From: Actinomycetota bacterium
GTDB lineage: Bacteria > Actinomycetota > Thermoleophilia > Gaiellales > F1-60-MAGs149
NCBI GenBank assembly: GCA_016870485.1
Contig: VGBM01000004.1
Span: 1-64,000 of the forward strand
Reading direction: 5' to 3'
DNA: 64,000 nucleotides
The translations under genes and the position numbers were made by a program. This document shows, one piece after another, positions 50,784 through 59,126 of the stretch. Numbering within the stretch: the first letter of the stretch is position 1; every line of letters starts with the position of its first letter. A model generated the notes under the pieces. That model did no database searches. It saw only the letters and a program-made list of their open reading frames with translations, and was not told the origin of the DNA.

Positions 50784-51637
50784 GGGCCGCCCTGCTCGCC
50801 GCGCTGCTGGTCCTGCTCGTGCCCGCGGGCGCCCAGGCGGCGGGGCTCGCGGAGGCGGGCGGCTACCTCGAGCGGAGCCTCGACGGCGCAGGCTGTGCCG
50901 CCGAGCCGGGCGGCACCGCCAGCGCCAACCTGACGGCCTGGGCGGCGCTCGGGCTCGTCGCCGCCGGACGCCCGGGCGAGCGGCCGGCCGCGTGCCTCGC
51001 GGCCCGCAGCGCGGAGCTGCGCTCGGCGACCGACCTCGAGCTCGCGATCCTCGCGCTGGTCGCCGCGGGCCGCGACCCCCGCGACGCCGGCGGGCGCGAC
51101 CTCGCCGCCGCCCTCGCCCGGCAGCAGCGGGGCGGGCGCATCGGCGCGACGCCGGCCTCCAACCAGTTCGGGATCCTGGCGCTGCGCGCCATGGGCCAGC
51201 GGGTGCCGGCCGCCGTGCGCGCGACGCTCCTGCGCGACCAGAACCCCGACGGCACCTGGCCGGTCCTGCCGGGCGGCGACGGGGACTCGAACCTGACCGC
51301 GTCCGGCATCGCCGCCGCCGTGGCGGCGGGCATCCCCGCCCGCGACCCCCGCCTGCAGCGCGCCGTGCGCGCGCTGGGGCGCTTCCGCTCGGCGAGCGGC
51401 GGCTACGCGCTGACGGAGGGCGCCCGTCCCGACGCCCAGTCGACGGCGTGGGTGCTGCAGGGCCTCGCCGCCGTGGGCCGGCGCGACACCGGCGCCGAGG
51501 CGTTCCTCGGGGGCCTCGTGCTCGCCGACGGTGCCGTGCAGTACCAGCGCGGCGTCCGCATCACCCCGGTCTGGGTGACCGCGCAGGCCGCGATCGGCCT
51601 CGCGCGACGCAGCTTCCCGCTCGCCCCCGCGGGCTAG
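50780..51637 (+). CDS. Secreted alpha/alpha-toroid protein (transcobalamin alpha-domain-like)
   Basis: A 285-residue exported protein with signal AALLAALLVLLVPAGAQA. The mature part consists of helical-hairpin repeats of the squalene-cyclase/prenyltransferase type: NLTAWAALGLVAAGRP, TDLELAILALVAAGRDP, NQFGILALRAMGQ, QNPDGTWPVLPGG, NLTASGIAAAVAAGIP, SASGGYALTEGARPDAQSTA and VTAQAAIGLARR. This six-hairpin barrel is the fold of the cobalamin-binding N-terminal domain of transcobalamin and intrinsic factor. As the last gene of the B12 operon it should act with the separate DUF4430 proteins as a split transcobalamin. Direct cobalamin contacts cannot be confirmed by reading. Confidence 0.82.
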   Translation: MRAALLAALLVLLVPAGAQAAGLAEAGGYLERSLDGAGCAAEPGGTASANLTAWAALGLVAAGRPGERPAACLAARSAELRSATDLELAILALVAAGRDPRDAGGRDLAAALARQQRGGRIGATPASNQFGILALRAMGQRVPAAVRATLLRDQNPDGTWPVLPGGDGDSNLTASGIAAAVAAGIPARDPRLQRAVRALGRFRSASGGYALTEGARPDAQSTAWVLQGLAAVGRRDTGAEAFLGGLVLADGAVQYQRGVRITPVWVTAQAAIGLARRSFPLAPAG

Positions 51638-52518
51638 AGGGTGTCGGCGCCGTCCTCGTCGGCGACGCCCCACACCCCCATCCGCCGGAACTTCGCACGC
51701 CGCGCGGCGCGCCGCTCGGCGGCGGAGACGGACTCGGCCTCGGCGAGGGCCTGCCGGATCGCCTGGTCGAGCAGGCGCGCGGCCTGGTCAACATCCTCGT
51801 GGGCGCCGCCCTTCGGCTCCCCGACGATCGCGTCGACGACACCGAGGTCGAGGCACGCCCCCGCTGTCGGCCGGAAGGCGTACGCCGCCTTTCGGGCCTG
51901 CCCGGCGTCCTTCCAGAGGATCGCGGCGCAGCCCTCGGGCGAGATCACGCTGTAGATCGCGTTCTCCTGCATCAGCACCCGATCGCCGACGGCGATCGCC
52001 AGCGCGCCGCCCGAGCCGCCCTCCCCGATCACGCTGCAGACGACGGGCACGGAGGCCTGGCAGAAGGCGAGGATGGAGCGGGCGATCATGCCGGCCTGGC
52101 CACGCTCCTCGGCGTTGACGCCGGGGTAGGCGCCCGGCGTGTCGACGAAGGTCAGCACCGGGTAGCCGAAGCGCTCGGCGAGCTCGACGGCCCGGATCGC
52201 CTTGCGGTAGCCCTCCGGGTGCGGCATCCCGAACATCCGGCGGGTGCGCTCCGCGAGGTCGCGGCCCTTCTGGTGGCCGATCGCCACCACCGTCTGCCCG
52301 TGGTAACGGGCGAGCATGGCGATCAGCGCCTCGTCGTCCGAGAAGGCGCGGTCGCCGCGCAGCTCGAAGGCGTCGCTGAACAGCCGCTCGGCGTAGTCGA
52401 GGGTGTACGGGCGGTCGGCGTGGCGGGCGAGCTGCACCGACTCCCAGACGTGCGACTCCTCCGCGCGCGCCTCGAAGCGCTTGCGCAGGCGGCGCACCTC
52501 GTCCGAGACCCTAACCAC
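51634..52518 (-). CDS. accA: Acetyl-CoA carboxylase carboxyltransferase subunit alpha
   Basis: A 294-residue protein. ERLFSDAFELRGDRAFSDDE, GHQKGRDLAERTRRMFGMPHPEGYRKA and FVDTPGAYPGVNAEERGQ are AccA hallmarks, and SVIGEGGSGGALAI forms the oxyanion region. With AccD it transfers carboxyl from carboxybiotin to acetyl-CoA, giving malonyl-CoA. The GTG start overlaps the accD end by 8 nt. A separate alpha chain is not the usual actinobacterial (AccD-fused) layout. Its stop is shared with the convergent toroid-protein gene. Confidence 0.95.
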   Translation of the reverse strand: MVRVSDEVRRLRKRFEARAEESHVWESVQLARHADRPYTLDYAERLFSDAFELRGDRAFSDDEALIAMLARYHGQTVVAIGHQKGRDLAERTRRMFGMPHPEGYRKAIRAVELAERFGYPVLTFVDTPGAYPGVNAEERGQAGMIARSILAFCQASVPVVCSVIGEGGSGGALAIAVGDRVLMQENAIYSVISPEGCAAILWKDAGQARKAAYAFRPTAGACLDLGVVDAIVGEPKGGAHEDVDQAARLLDQAIRQALAEAESVSAAERRAARRAKFRRMGVWGVADEDGADTL

Positions 52519-53464
52519 GCCGCCGTCCCAGGCCGAGACGGCCGAGCACCCGATCGACCGGGCCCTCCCCCGCGATCGTCGCGTCCTCGGGCAGCGGCAC
52601 CGGGCCCTGGTCGCCCGTCGGCTCGTCCTCGGCCGGCGAGAACAGGAGCAGGAGCCGGGCCAGCTCGGCCCGGAGCTCGCGCCGCGGCACGACCGCGTCG
52701 AGCTGTCCGAGGCGCAGGTTGGACTCGGCGCGGCCGAAGTCGGGCGCCGTCTTCTCGCCGGTGGTCTGCTCGACGACGCGCGGCCCCGCGAACGAGAGCA
52801 GCGCGTTCGGCTCGGCGATGACGATGTCACCGAGGGAGGCGAACGACGCGATCACCCCGCCCGTCGTCGGGTGGGCGAGAATCGAGACGTAGGGCACGCC
52901 GGCCTCGCGCAGCTGGTCGACCGCGCCGACGGTCTTGGCCATCTGCATCAGGGCGAGGATGTTCTCCTGCATGCGGGCGCCGCCCGAGGCCGTCACGCTG
53001 ATCAGCGGGATCCCACGCGCGAGCGCCGCGTCGGCGGCGAGGCAGAAGCGCTCGCCCATCACGCTGCCCATCGAGCCACCCATGAAGGCGAAGTCCATGA
53101 CGGCGATCGCGGCCGGACGGCCCACAACGCGACCCGTGCCGGCCACGAGGGCGTCGCCGAGGCCCGTGGCGAGCTCGGCGTCCAGCAGGCGGTCCGTGTA
53201 CGGGCGCAGGTCGACGAAGGCGAGCGGGTCGGCGGCGCGCAGGTCGGTCCCGATCTCCTCGAAGGTGCCGGGGTCGACGATCTGGTCGATCCGCTCGAGC
53301 GCCCCCACCGGGAAGTGGTGGCCGCACTGCGCGCAGACGCGCAGCGCGTGGCGCAGCTCGTCGTCGCGGTAGTGCGAGCGGCAGGACGGGCACGTGTTCG
53401 GGTGCCGCCGTCCCGGCTCGTCATCCCCCTTGGGGCGCTCGACGTCGACCTCGACCGGGGCCAT
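52511..53464 (-). CDS. accD: Acetyl-CoA carboxylase carboxyltransferase subunit beta
   Basis: A 317-residue protein with the N-terminal zinc ribbon C25, C28, C44, C47 (NTCPSCRSHY, RVCAQCGHHF), FMGGSMGSVMGERF, TASGGARMQE and HPTTGGVIASFASLGD. The C terminus is a short acidic/Gly-rich extension. ATG 53464 lies inside the fabF stop (TGATG), and the 3' end overlaps accA. The biotin carboxylase and carrier (AccC, AccB) are not in the window. Confidence 0.95.
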   Translation of the reverse strand: MAPVEVDVERPKGDDEPGRRHPNTCPSCRSHYRDDELRHALRVCAQCGHHFPVGALERIDQIVDPGTFEEIGTDLRAADPLAFVDLRPYTDRLLDAELATGLGDALVAGTGRVVGRPAAIAVMDFAFMGGSMGSVMGERFCLAADAALARGIPLISVTASGGARMQENILALMQMAKTVGAVDQLREAGVPYVSILAHPTTGGVIASFASLGDIVIAEPNALLSFAGPRVVEQTTGEKTAPDFGRAESNLRLGQLDAVVPRRELRAELARLLLLFSPAEDEPTGDQGPVPLPEDATIAGEGPVDRVLGRLGLGRRRG

Positions 53465-54708
53465 CAGCCGCGACGCTCCTCGTAGCGCTCGATCACGAGG
53501 CACGCGTTGTGCCCGCCGAACCCGAAGCCGTTCGAGATCGCGACGTCGATGCGCTGCTCCCGGGCCGTGTTCGGGACGTAGTCCAGGTCGCACTCGGGGT
53601 CCGGGGTGTGCAGGTTGATCGTCGGGGGCAGGTAGCCGCCGTTGATCGCGAGCACGCAGATCGCCGCCTCGGTGGCCCCCGTCGCGCCGAGCAGGTGCCC
53701 GGTCATCGACTTGGTCGAGGAGACCGGGACCTCGTTGGCGCGCTCGCCGAACACCCGCTTGAGCACGCGCGTCTCGGCCGCGTCGCCGACCGGGGTCGAG
53801 GTGCCGTGCGCGTTGACGTACTCCACGTCGGCCGTCGTGCGGCCGGCGTCGGCGAGCGCGTTCGTGATGGCCCGCGCCGGGTTCTCGCCCGTCGGATCGG
53901 GCTCGGTGACGTGCCGGGCGTCGGACGACAGGCCGTAACCCGTCACCTCGGCGAGGATCGTCGCGTCGCGGCGCAGCGCGTGCTCAAGCTCCTCGAGCAC
54001 CAGCACGGACCCCGCCTCGCCGAGCACGATGCCGTCGCGCGTGGCGTCGAACGGCCGACTCGCGGTGGCCGGCTCGTCGTTACGCGTCGAGCACGCGCGG
54101 ATGCCGTGGAAGCCGCCGATGCCGACGGGCACGACGCCGCACTCGGCGCCGCCGGCCAGCATCGCGTCGGCCATGCCGGCGCGGATGTACATGACGGCGT
54201 CGCCGATCGCCATCGACGAGGCCGCGCAGGCCGTGCTCGACGAGGCGAGCGGCCCCTGCGTCCCGAACTCCATCGAGACGTAGCCCGCGCCCATATTGGG
54301 GATGATCCCGGGCGTCCAGAAGGGCGAGAAGCGATCGATGCCGTTGGTCAGGTAGTGCTCGTGGGCGAGCAGCTGCATGTCCATGCCGCCGATGCCGCTC
54401 GCGATCGACGCGCCGACGCGGTCGCCCTCGGCGCGGATGTCGAGCCCCGAGGACTCGACGGCCTCGTGGGCGGCGCCGACGGCGAGGTGGATGAAGCGGC
54501 TCGTCCGGCGGGCGGACTTGCGGTCCAGCACCGACTCCGGGTCGAATCCCTTCACCTCGCAGCCGATCTTGACCGGGCTCTCCGACACGTCGAACGACGT
54601 GATCAGGGCACCGCCGGAGCGCCCCTCGCGCAGCGCCTCGTCGAGCTCGGGGATGCTGTTGCCGATGGGGTTGACGGTCCCCATCCCCGTGACGACGACC
54701 CGGCGCAC
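53464..54708 (-). CDS. fabF: Beta-ketoacyl-ACP synthase II
   Basis: A 414-residue condensing enzyme. Catalytic residues are C161 (SSSTACAASSMAI), the first His in YVNAHGTSTPVGD and the second in STKSMTGHLLGATG; GFGFGGHNACL closes the active site. It elongates acyl-ACP with malonyl-ACP. It starts at GTG 1 nt after the fabG stop and overlaps accD by 1 nt. In most bacteria acpP lies between fabG and fabF; here there is no room for it. Confidence 0.97.
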   Translation of the reverse strand: MRRVVVTGMGTVNPIGNSIPELDEALREGRSGGALITSFDVSESPVKIGCEVKGFDPESVLDRKSARRTSRFIHLAVGAAHEAVESSGLDIRAEGDRVGASIASGIGGMDMQLLAHEHYLTNGIDRFSPFWTPGIIPNMGAGYVSMEFGTQGPLASSSTACAASSMAIGDAVMYIRAGMADAMLAGGAECGVVPVGIGGFHGIRACSTRNDEPATASRPFDATRDGIVLGEAGSVLVLEELEHALRRDATILAEVTGYGLSSDARHVTEPDPTGENPARAITNALADAGRTTADVEYVNAHGTSTPVGDAAETRVLKRVFGERANEVPVSSTKSMTGHLLGATGATEAAICVLAINGGYLPPTINLHTPDPECDLDYVPNTAREQRIDVAISNGFGFGGHNACLVIERYEERRG

Positions 54709-54709
54709 G

Positions 54710-55465
54710 CTACATCCCCAGCCCGCCGTCGACCGACAGCACGGCCCCCGTGACGAAGGCCGCCTCGTCGGAGAGCAGGAAGCGCACGGTGCCGGCGATG
54801 TCCTCGGGCTCGCCGAGCCGCCCGAGCGGCGTCTGCCCGAGCAGCACGTCGCGGATCTCGTCGGGCAGGACGTCGGTCAGCTCCGTGGAGATGTAGCCCG
54901 GGGCGACGCAGTTGACGCGGATGCCCCGCGAGCCGACCTCCTTGGCCAGCGCCTTCGTCAGCGCGATCACGCCGCCCTTCGAGGCGGCGTAGTTCGTCTG
55001 CCCGAAGTTGCCGTGCAGGCCGACGACGCTCGACATCGTCACGATCGAGCCGCGCCTCTTGCGCAGCAGCTTCCGGGAGGCGGCGCGGCAGACGTGAAAC
55101 GTGCCGCCGAGATTGACGTCGATGACGCGGTCCCAGTCCTCCGGCGTGATCCGGGAGATCAGGTTGTCGCGCGTGATGCCCGCGTTCGCGACGAGGTTCC
55201 AGAGGTCGTCGCCGAGGGCCTCCTCGGCCTGGTCGACCATCGCGGCGGCCTGCTCCGGGTCGGCGACGTCGCCGCCGATCGCGACCGCGGTCCCGCCGGC
55301 GGCCGTGATGTCCGCTACCACCTGGTCGGCGGCCTCGCGGTTCGCCGCGTAGTTGACGGCCACCTTCGCGCCGTGCGCCGCCAGGTCGCGCGCGATCGCA
55401 GCCCCGATGCCCCGCGAACCGCCCGTGACGAGCGTGACGCGGCCCTCGAGCGGACGGTCAGCCAT
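54710..55465 (-). CDS. fabG: 3-oxoacyl-ACP reductase
   Basis: A 251-residue short-chain dehydrogenase with TGGSRGIGAAIARDL, NAGITRDNL, catalytic Ser-Tyr-Lys in SSVVGLHGNFGQTNYAASKGG, and PGYISTELTD. NADPH preference fits the motif. It reduces beta-ketoacyl-ACP. The start overlaps the fabD end by 8 nt. Confidence 0.96.
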   Translation of the reverse strand: MADRPLEGRVTLVTGGSRGIGAAIARDLAAHGAKVAVNYAANREAADQVVADITAAGGTAVAIGGDVADPEQAAAMVDQAEEALGDDLWNLVANAGITRDNLISRITPEDWDRVIDVNLGGTFHVCRAASRKLLRKRRGSIVTMSSVVGLHGNFGQTNYAASKGGVIALTKALAKEVGSRGIRVNCVAPGYISTELTDVLPDEIRDVLLGQTPLGRLGEPEDIAGTVRFLLSDEAAFVTGAVLSVDGGLGM

Positions 55466-56381
55466 TGCCCAGCACCTCCTGTGCCTTCGCGAGCCCGTCG
55501 GGGTCGCTGATCGAGAGAGCGGTGAGGTCGCGGTCGATCCGGCGGATCAGCCCGCTCAGCACGTTGCCGGGGCCGACCTCGATGCAGGTCGTGACGCCCT
55601 CGCCGGCCAGCGTGCGGATCGCCTGGGTGAAGCGTACGGGCGCCCCGAGCTGGTCCATCAGGATCGCCACGAGCCCCGCCTCGTCCTCGCGCCGGCAGGT
55701 CACCGTCGAGAAGAACCCGATCGCCGGCGCCGCGAACGTCGCGGCCTCGAGGGCGGGGCGCAGGTCGTCGGCCGCGGCGGCGGTCAGGGGCGAGTGGAAG
55801 GCCCCCGACACGGCGAGCTTGAGGGCGCGCCGGGCCCCGGCCTCCGAGGCGGCCGCGAGCAGCTCGTCGACGGCGGCATCCTCGCCCGAGACGACGATCT
55901 GCCCGGGGCAGTTGTAGTTCGCGACCCAGACCCCGTCGATGCCGTCGCAGAGCGCCTCGACCCGGGCGTCCTCGAGCCCGATCACGGCGGCCATCGCCCC
56001 GGGCGTGCGCGCGGCGGCGGCCGCCGTCGCCTCGCCGCGGGCACGCGTCAGGCGGACGGCGTCGCCCACGGTCAGGATCCCGGCGGCGACGAGGGCCGCG
56101 TACTCGCCGGCCGAGTGGCCGATCGCCACCTCCGCCTCGATCCCGGCCTCGCGCACGGCCGCGAGGCACGCGCACGACGCCGCGGTCAGCGCCGGCTGCG
56201 TGATCTCGGTCCGGTCCAGCGTCTCCTGCGGGCCCGTGCGGCAGAGCGCGAGCAGGTCGTCGCCGAAGGCCTCGGAGGCCTCCGCGAACACGGCGGCCGC
56301 GGCCGGCGAGGCGTCGGCGAAGGCCGCGCCCATGCCGACGCCCTGCGAGCCCTGGCCCGGGAAGCAGCAGGCGATGCTCAT
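55458..56381 (-). CDS. fabD: Malonyl-CoA:ACP transacylase
   Basis: A 307-residue acyltransferase with CCFPGQGSQGVGMG, active serine in GHSAGEYAALVAAG, FHSPLTAAAADDL (catalytic His) and EVGPGNVLSGLI. It makes malonyl-ACP. The start overlaps the fabH end by 4 nt and the end overlaps fabG. Confidence 0.96.
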   Translation of the reverse strand: MSIACCFPGQGSQGVGMGAAFADASPAAAAVFAEASEAFGDDLLALCRTGPQETLDRTEITQPALTAASCACLAAVREAGIEAEVAIGHSAGEYAALVAAGILTVGDAVRLTRARGEATAAAAARTPGAMAAVIGLEDARVEALCDGIDGVWVANYNCPGQIVVSGEDAAVDELLAAASEAGARRALKLAVSGAFHSPLTAAAADDLRPALEAATFAAPAIGFFSTVTCRREDEAGLVAILMDQLGAPVRFTQAIRTLAGEGVTTCIEVGPGNVLSGLIRRIDRDLTALSISDPDGLAKAQEVLGNG

Positions 56382-57370
56382 GCGGGGTCCCCCATCCAGC
56401 GGATCAGGCAGGTGCCCCACGCGAGGCCGCCGCCGAGACCCATCATCAACAGCCGCTGGCCCGGTTGCAAGCGCCCGGTGCGCCACGCGTGGTCGAGGCA
56501 GAGCGGGATCGACGCCGACGACGTGTTGCCGTAGCGGTCCAGCGTGATCACGGTGCGCTCCATCGGGAACCCGAGGCGCTGCACCCCGCTCTCGATGATC
56601 CGCAGGTTGGCCTGGTGCGGCACGAGCAGGTCGATGTCGTCCTGCATGTAGCCGCCGGCCTCGAGCACGCGCTTGGCGGAGTCGACGATCACCTGGGTGG
56701 CGAAGCGGTAGACGGCGTTGCCGTTCATGCGGATGCGCCTGTCGAGGGGCTGCCCATCCCGCGGCGTCAGGTCGCCGTAGAGGTCGAAGCCCTTCGAGCC
56801 GTCGCCGCCGAGCTCGACCGCGATCGGCTCCACGCTCGGCGCGGCGCCCTTGCGCACGATCACGGCGCCGGCCCCGTCGCCGAAGAGGATGCAGGTGCCG
56901 CGGTCCTCCCAGTCGGTGATCCGCGACAGCGTCTCCGTCCCGATCACCAGCACGGTGCTCGCGAAGCCCGCCTGGATCTGGGCGATCGCGTGGGACAGCG
57001 CGTAGGCGAAGCCCGCGCACGCCACCAGGACGTCCAGGGCCCCGGCGCTGTGCGCGCCCAGCTCGTCCGCGACCAGGGCCGAGATCGACGGGAAGGCCCG
57101 CTCCGGCGAGGCCGTCGCGGTGATGATCAGGTCGAGCTCGGCCGGGGGGATGTCGGCGCGGTCAAGCGCCTGCCACGCCGCCGCCATCGCCAGGGTGGTC
57201 ACCGTCTCGTCGTCGGCGGCGATGCGGCGCTCGCGGATGCCGGTGCGCTCGACGATCCACGCGTCGTCCGTCTCCACCATCTGCGAGATCTCGTCGTTCG
57301 TGAGGACCCGCTCGGGGATCGCCGCGCCGACCGCCACGATCGCGATGTCGCTCGGCGTGGCCCCGATCAC
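56378..57370 (-). CDS. fabH: Beta-ketoacyl-ACP synthase III
   Basis: A 330-residue initiator condensing enzyme. Catalytic C118 lies in VLVACAGFAYALSH, the His in LLVPHQANLRIIESG and the Asn in YGNTSSASIPL. It condenses acetyl- or branched acyl-CoA with malonyl-ACP to begin fatty-acid synthesis. GTG 57370 overlaps the fabZ stop (GTGA). Confidence 0.96.
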   Translation of the reverse strand: MIGATPSDIAIVAVGAAIPERVLTNDEISQMVETDDAWIVERTGIRERRIAADDETVTTLAMAAAWQALDRADIPPAELDLIITATASPERAFPSISALVADELGAHSAGALDVLVACAGFAYALSHAIAQIQAGFASTVLVIGTETLSRITDWEDRGTCILFGDGAGAVIVRKGAAPSVEPIAVELGGDGSKGFDLYGDLTPRDGQPLDRRIRMNGNAVYRFATQVIVDSAKRVLEAGGYMQDDIDLLVPHQANLRIIESGVQRLGFPMERTVITLDRYGNTSSASIPLCLDHAWRTGRLQPGQRLLMMGLGGGLAWGTCLIRWMGDPA

Positions 57371-57810
57371 GCGGGCGGCTCCTCGAGCAGGCCGAAGGTG
57401 AGGACGCCCTCGACGGCGGCCTCGCCGCCGACCGTGGCCTCGCCCCGGACCCGCCCGATGCGCCCGCGCAGCCGGTCCACCGTGATCACCATGTCGAGGA
57501 CGTCGCCGGGGCGCACGATGCGCCGGAAGCGGACCTCGTCGATCCCCGCGAACACCCCGAACTTGCCCGCGTGGTCGGGATGGGTGAGGGCGCAGACCGC
57601 GGCGGTCTGGGCCATCGCCTCGACCATGATCACGCCCGGCACGATCGGGTTGCCCGGGAAGTGGCCCGCCAAAAACCACTCGTCGCCGGTGATCGTCCAG
57701 CGCCCGCGGGCGTGCACGCCCGGCTCGAGTTCGACGATCTCGTCGACCAGGAGGAACGGGTCGCGATGCGGGATCACCGCCTGGATCGCGTCGCGGTCAA
57801 TGGCGGTCAT
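57367..57810 (-). CDS. fabZ: 3-hydroxyacyl-ACP dehydratase, FabZ type
   Basis: A 147-residue hot-dog enzyme with IPHRDPFLLVDEI, catalytic His in AGHFPGNPIVPGVIMVEAMA and RFRRIVRPGDVL. It removes water from 3-hydroxyacyl-ACP. It is the first gene of the fab-acc cluster; TACGAT at 57858-57863 (minus strand) is a likely -10, leaving a leader of about 40 nt. Confidence 0.95.
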   Translation of the reverse strand: MTAIDRDAIQAVIPHRDPFLLVDEIVELEPGVHARGRWTITGDEWFLAGHFPGNPIVPGVIMVEAMAQTAAVCALTHPDHAGKFGVFAGIDEVRFRRIVRPGDVLDMVITVDRLRGRIGRVRGEATVGGEAAVEGVLTFGLLEEPPA

Positions 57811-57856
57811 CGGGCGCTCCGGCGTGCGCACAGGCGGGGGCTCGCGTCCACGGGGG

Positions 57857-57863
57857 TATCGTA
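57857..57863. promoter_or_regulatory. Symmetric TATCGTA -10 element between divergent fabZ and birA
   Basis: TATCGT on the plus strand lies 6 nt before GTG 57869 of birA (leaderless), and the same site reads TACGAT on the minus strand, facing the fabZ operon. One A/T-rich 7-mer thus serves both directions in a very GC-rich gap. Confidence 0.5.
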
Positions 57864-57868
57864 GCCGC

Positions 57869-58612
57869 GTGGACGCCCCGGACCCGCCGCGCCCCGACGC
57901 GCGCATCCTGATCGCGCTCGAGGCCTGCCCCTCGACCCAGGACGTCGTGCGCGAGCAGGCCCTGCAGGGCGCCCCGGCCGGCATGGCCTGCACCGCCGAG
58001 CACCAGACGGCCGGACGCGGGCGCCGTGGCCGCACCTGGACCGAGACGCCGGGGACGGCGCTGATGTTCTCGTACCTGGCGCGGCCGGCACGCCCCCCGT
58101 CCGAACTCGGCCCCCTCCCCCTGGTGGTCGGAATCGCCCTCGCCGAGGCCCTGCCCCTCGGCCCGCGGCTGCGCTGGCCCAATGATCTCGTCCTCCGCGA
58201 CCATAAGCTCGGCGGGGTCCTCGCCGAGCTCGCGACGCCCCCGGACGGCGCGCCCTTCGCCGTGATCGGGGTCGGCATCAACGCCAACCTGACCGCCGCG
58301 CAGCTGCCGCCGACCGACCGGCTGCCGGCGACCTCCCTGCTCGTCGAGGGCGGCGCCCCCGTCGACCGCGCCGCCCTGCGCGGTCGCCTGCTCGAGGCGC
58401 TCGACGAGGCGCTCGCCGTCTTCGACCGGGACGGCTTCGCCGCGTTCGCGGGGCGCTGGGCCGCGCTCGACGACCTCGCCGGGCGGCCGCTCGAGCTGCG
58501 GCTCCCCGATCGGGCCGTAACGGGTCGCTGCGACGGCGTCGACGCCGAGGGGCGGATCGTGGTCGGCGGGGAGGCGTACGCGGCCGGCGAGGTCGAGCGC
58601 GTCCTCGGCTAA
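57869..58612 (+). CDS. birA: Biotin--[acetyl-CoA-carboxylase] ligase, BirA without DNA-binding domain
   Basis: A 247-residue ligase. It has EHQTAGRGRRGRTWTETPGT (biotinyl-AMP loop), LRWPNDLVLRDHKLGGVLAE (catalytic Lys) and VIGVGINANLT, then a C-terminal SH3-like domain (ALDDLAGRPLELRLPD). The N-terminal HTH of group II BirA is absent, so it is a monofunctional ligase that biotinylates AccB. It is divergent from fabZ and shares the symmetric promoter element, which would couple biotinylation to fatty-acid synthesis. Confidence 0.93.
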   Translation: MDAPDPPRPDARILIALEACPSTQDVVREQALQGAPAGMACTAEHQTAGRGRRGRTWTETPGTALMFSYLARPARPPSELGPLPLVVGIALAEALPLGPRLRWPNDLVLRDHKLGGVLAELATPPDGAPFAVIGVGINANLTAAQLPPTDRLPATSLLVEGGAPVDRAALRGRLLEALDEALAVFDRDGFAAFAGRWAALDDLAGRPLELRLPDRAVTGRCDGVDAEGRIVVGGEAYAAGEVERVLG

Positions 58613-58667
58613 GGCGCGTGCCGCTAGCATCGGCTGCGCGCACCCGCCCCGACCCAAGGAGGCCCGG

Positions 58668-59078
58668 ATGGGCGTCGTCCCCCGCCGCATCAGCTCCGTC
58701 ACCCTCGCCGTCCGCGACCTCGCGGCATCGGACCGCTTCTACACGGAGGTGTTCGGGTTCGAGCGCGTCAGCGGCAACGAGATCCTGATCCGCTTCCGCC
58801 TCGAGAACCTCTGCGTCGACCTGATCCAGGCCGAGATCCTCGAGGCCGAGACCGGCGTGCCGCGGATGCCCGCGATGCCCGGGCCGATCACCCTCGCGAT
58901 CGCCCTGGCCGAGCCCGGCGACGTCGACGCCTGCCAGGCCCGCGCCGAGGCGGCGGGCGTACGCGTCCTCGCCCCCGCCGAGGACAAGCCGTCCGGGCCG
59001 CGCATCCTCTTCCTCTGCGACCCGGACGGCCACATCTGGGAGATCGGCTGCTTCCCGGCGGGGACCTGGGGGGACTAG
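58668..59078 (+). CDS. VOC-family (glyoxalase/dioxygenase-like) protein
   Basis: A 136-residue protein of the vicinal-oxygen-chelate fold, made of two beta-alpha-beta-beta-beta modules: VTLAVRDLAASDRFYTEVF and ITLAIALAEPGDVDACQAR, ending in FLCDPDGHIWEIGCF, where the His and Glu would bind metal. Substrate is not predictable. AAGGAGG precedes the ATG and TAGCAT (58625-58630) is a possible -10. Confidence 0.85.
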   Translation: MGVVPRRISSVTLAVRDLAASDRFYTEVFGFERVSGNEILIRFRLENLCVDLIQAEILEAETGVPRMPAMPGPITLAIALAEPGDVDACQARAEAAGVRVLAPAEDKPSGPRILFLCDPDGHIWEIGCFPAGTWGD

Positions 59079-59126
59079 CCCGATCCGCGCTGGGCCAACC
59101 GGCCCCGCGTTGCGATCAGATTCATA

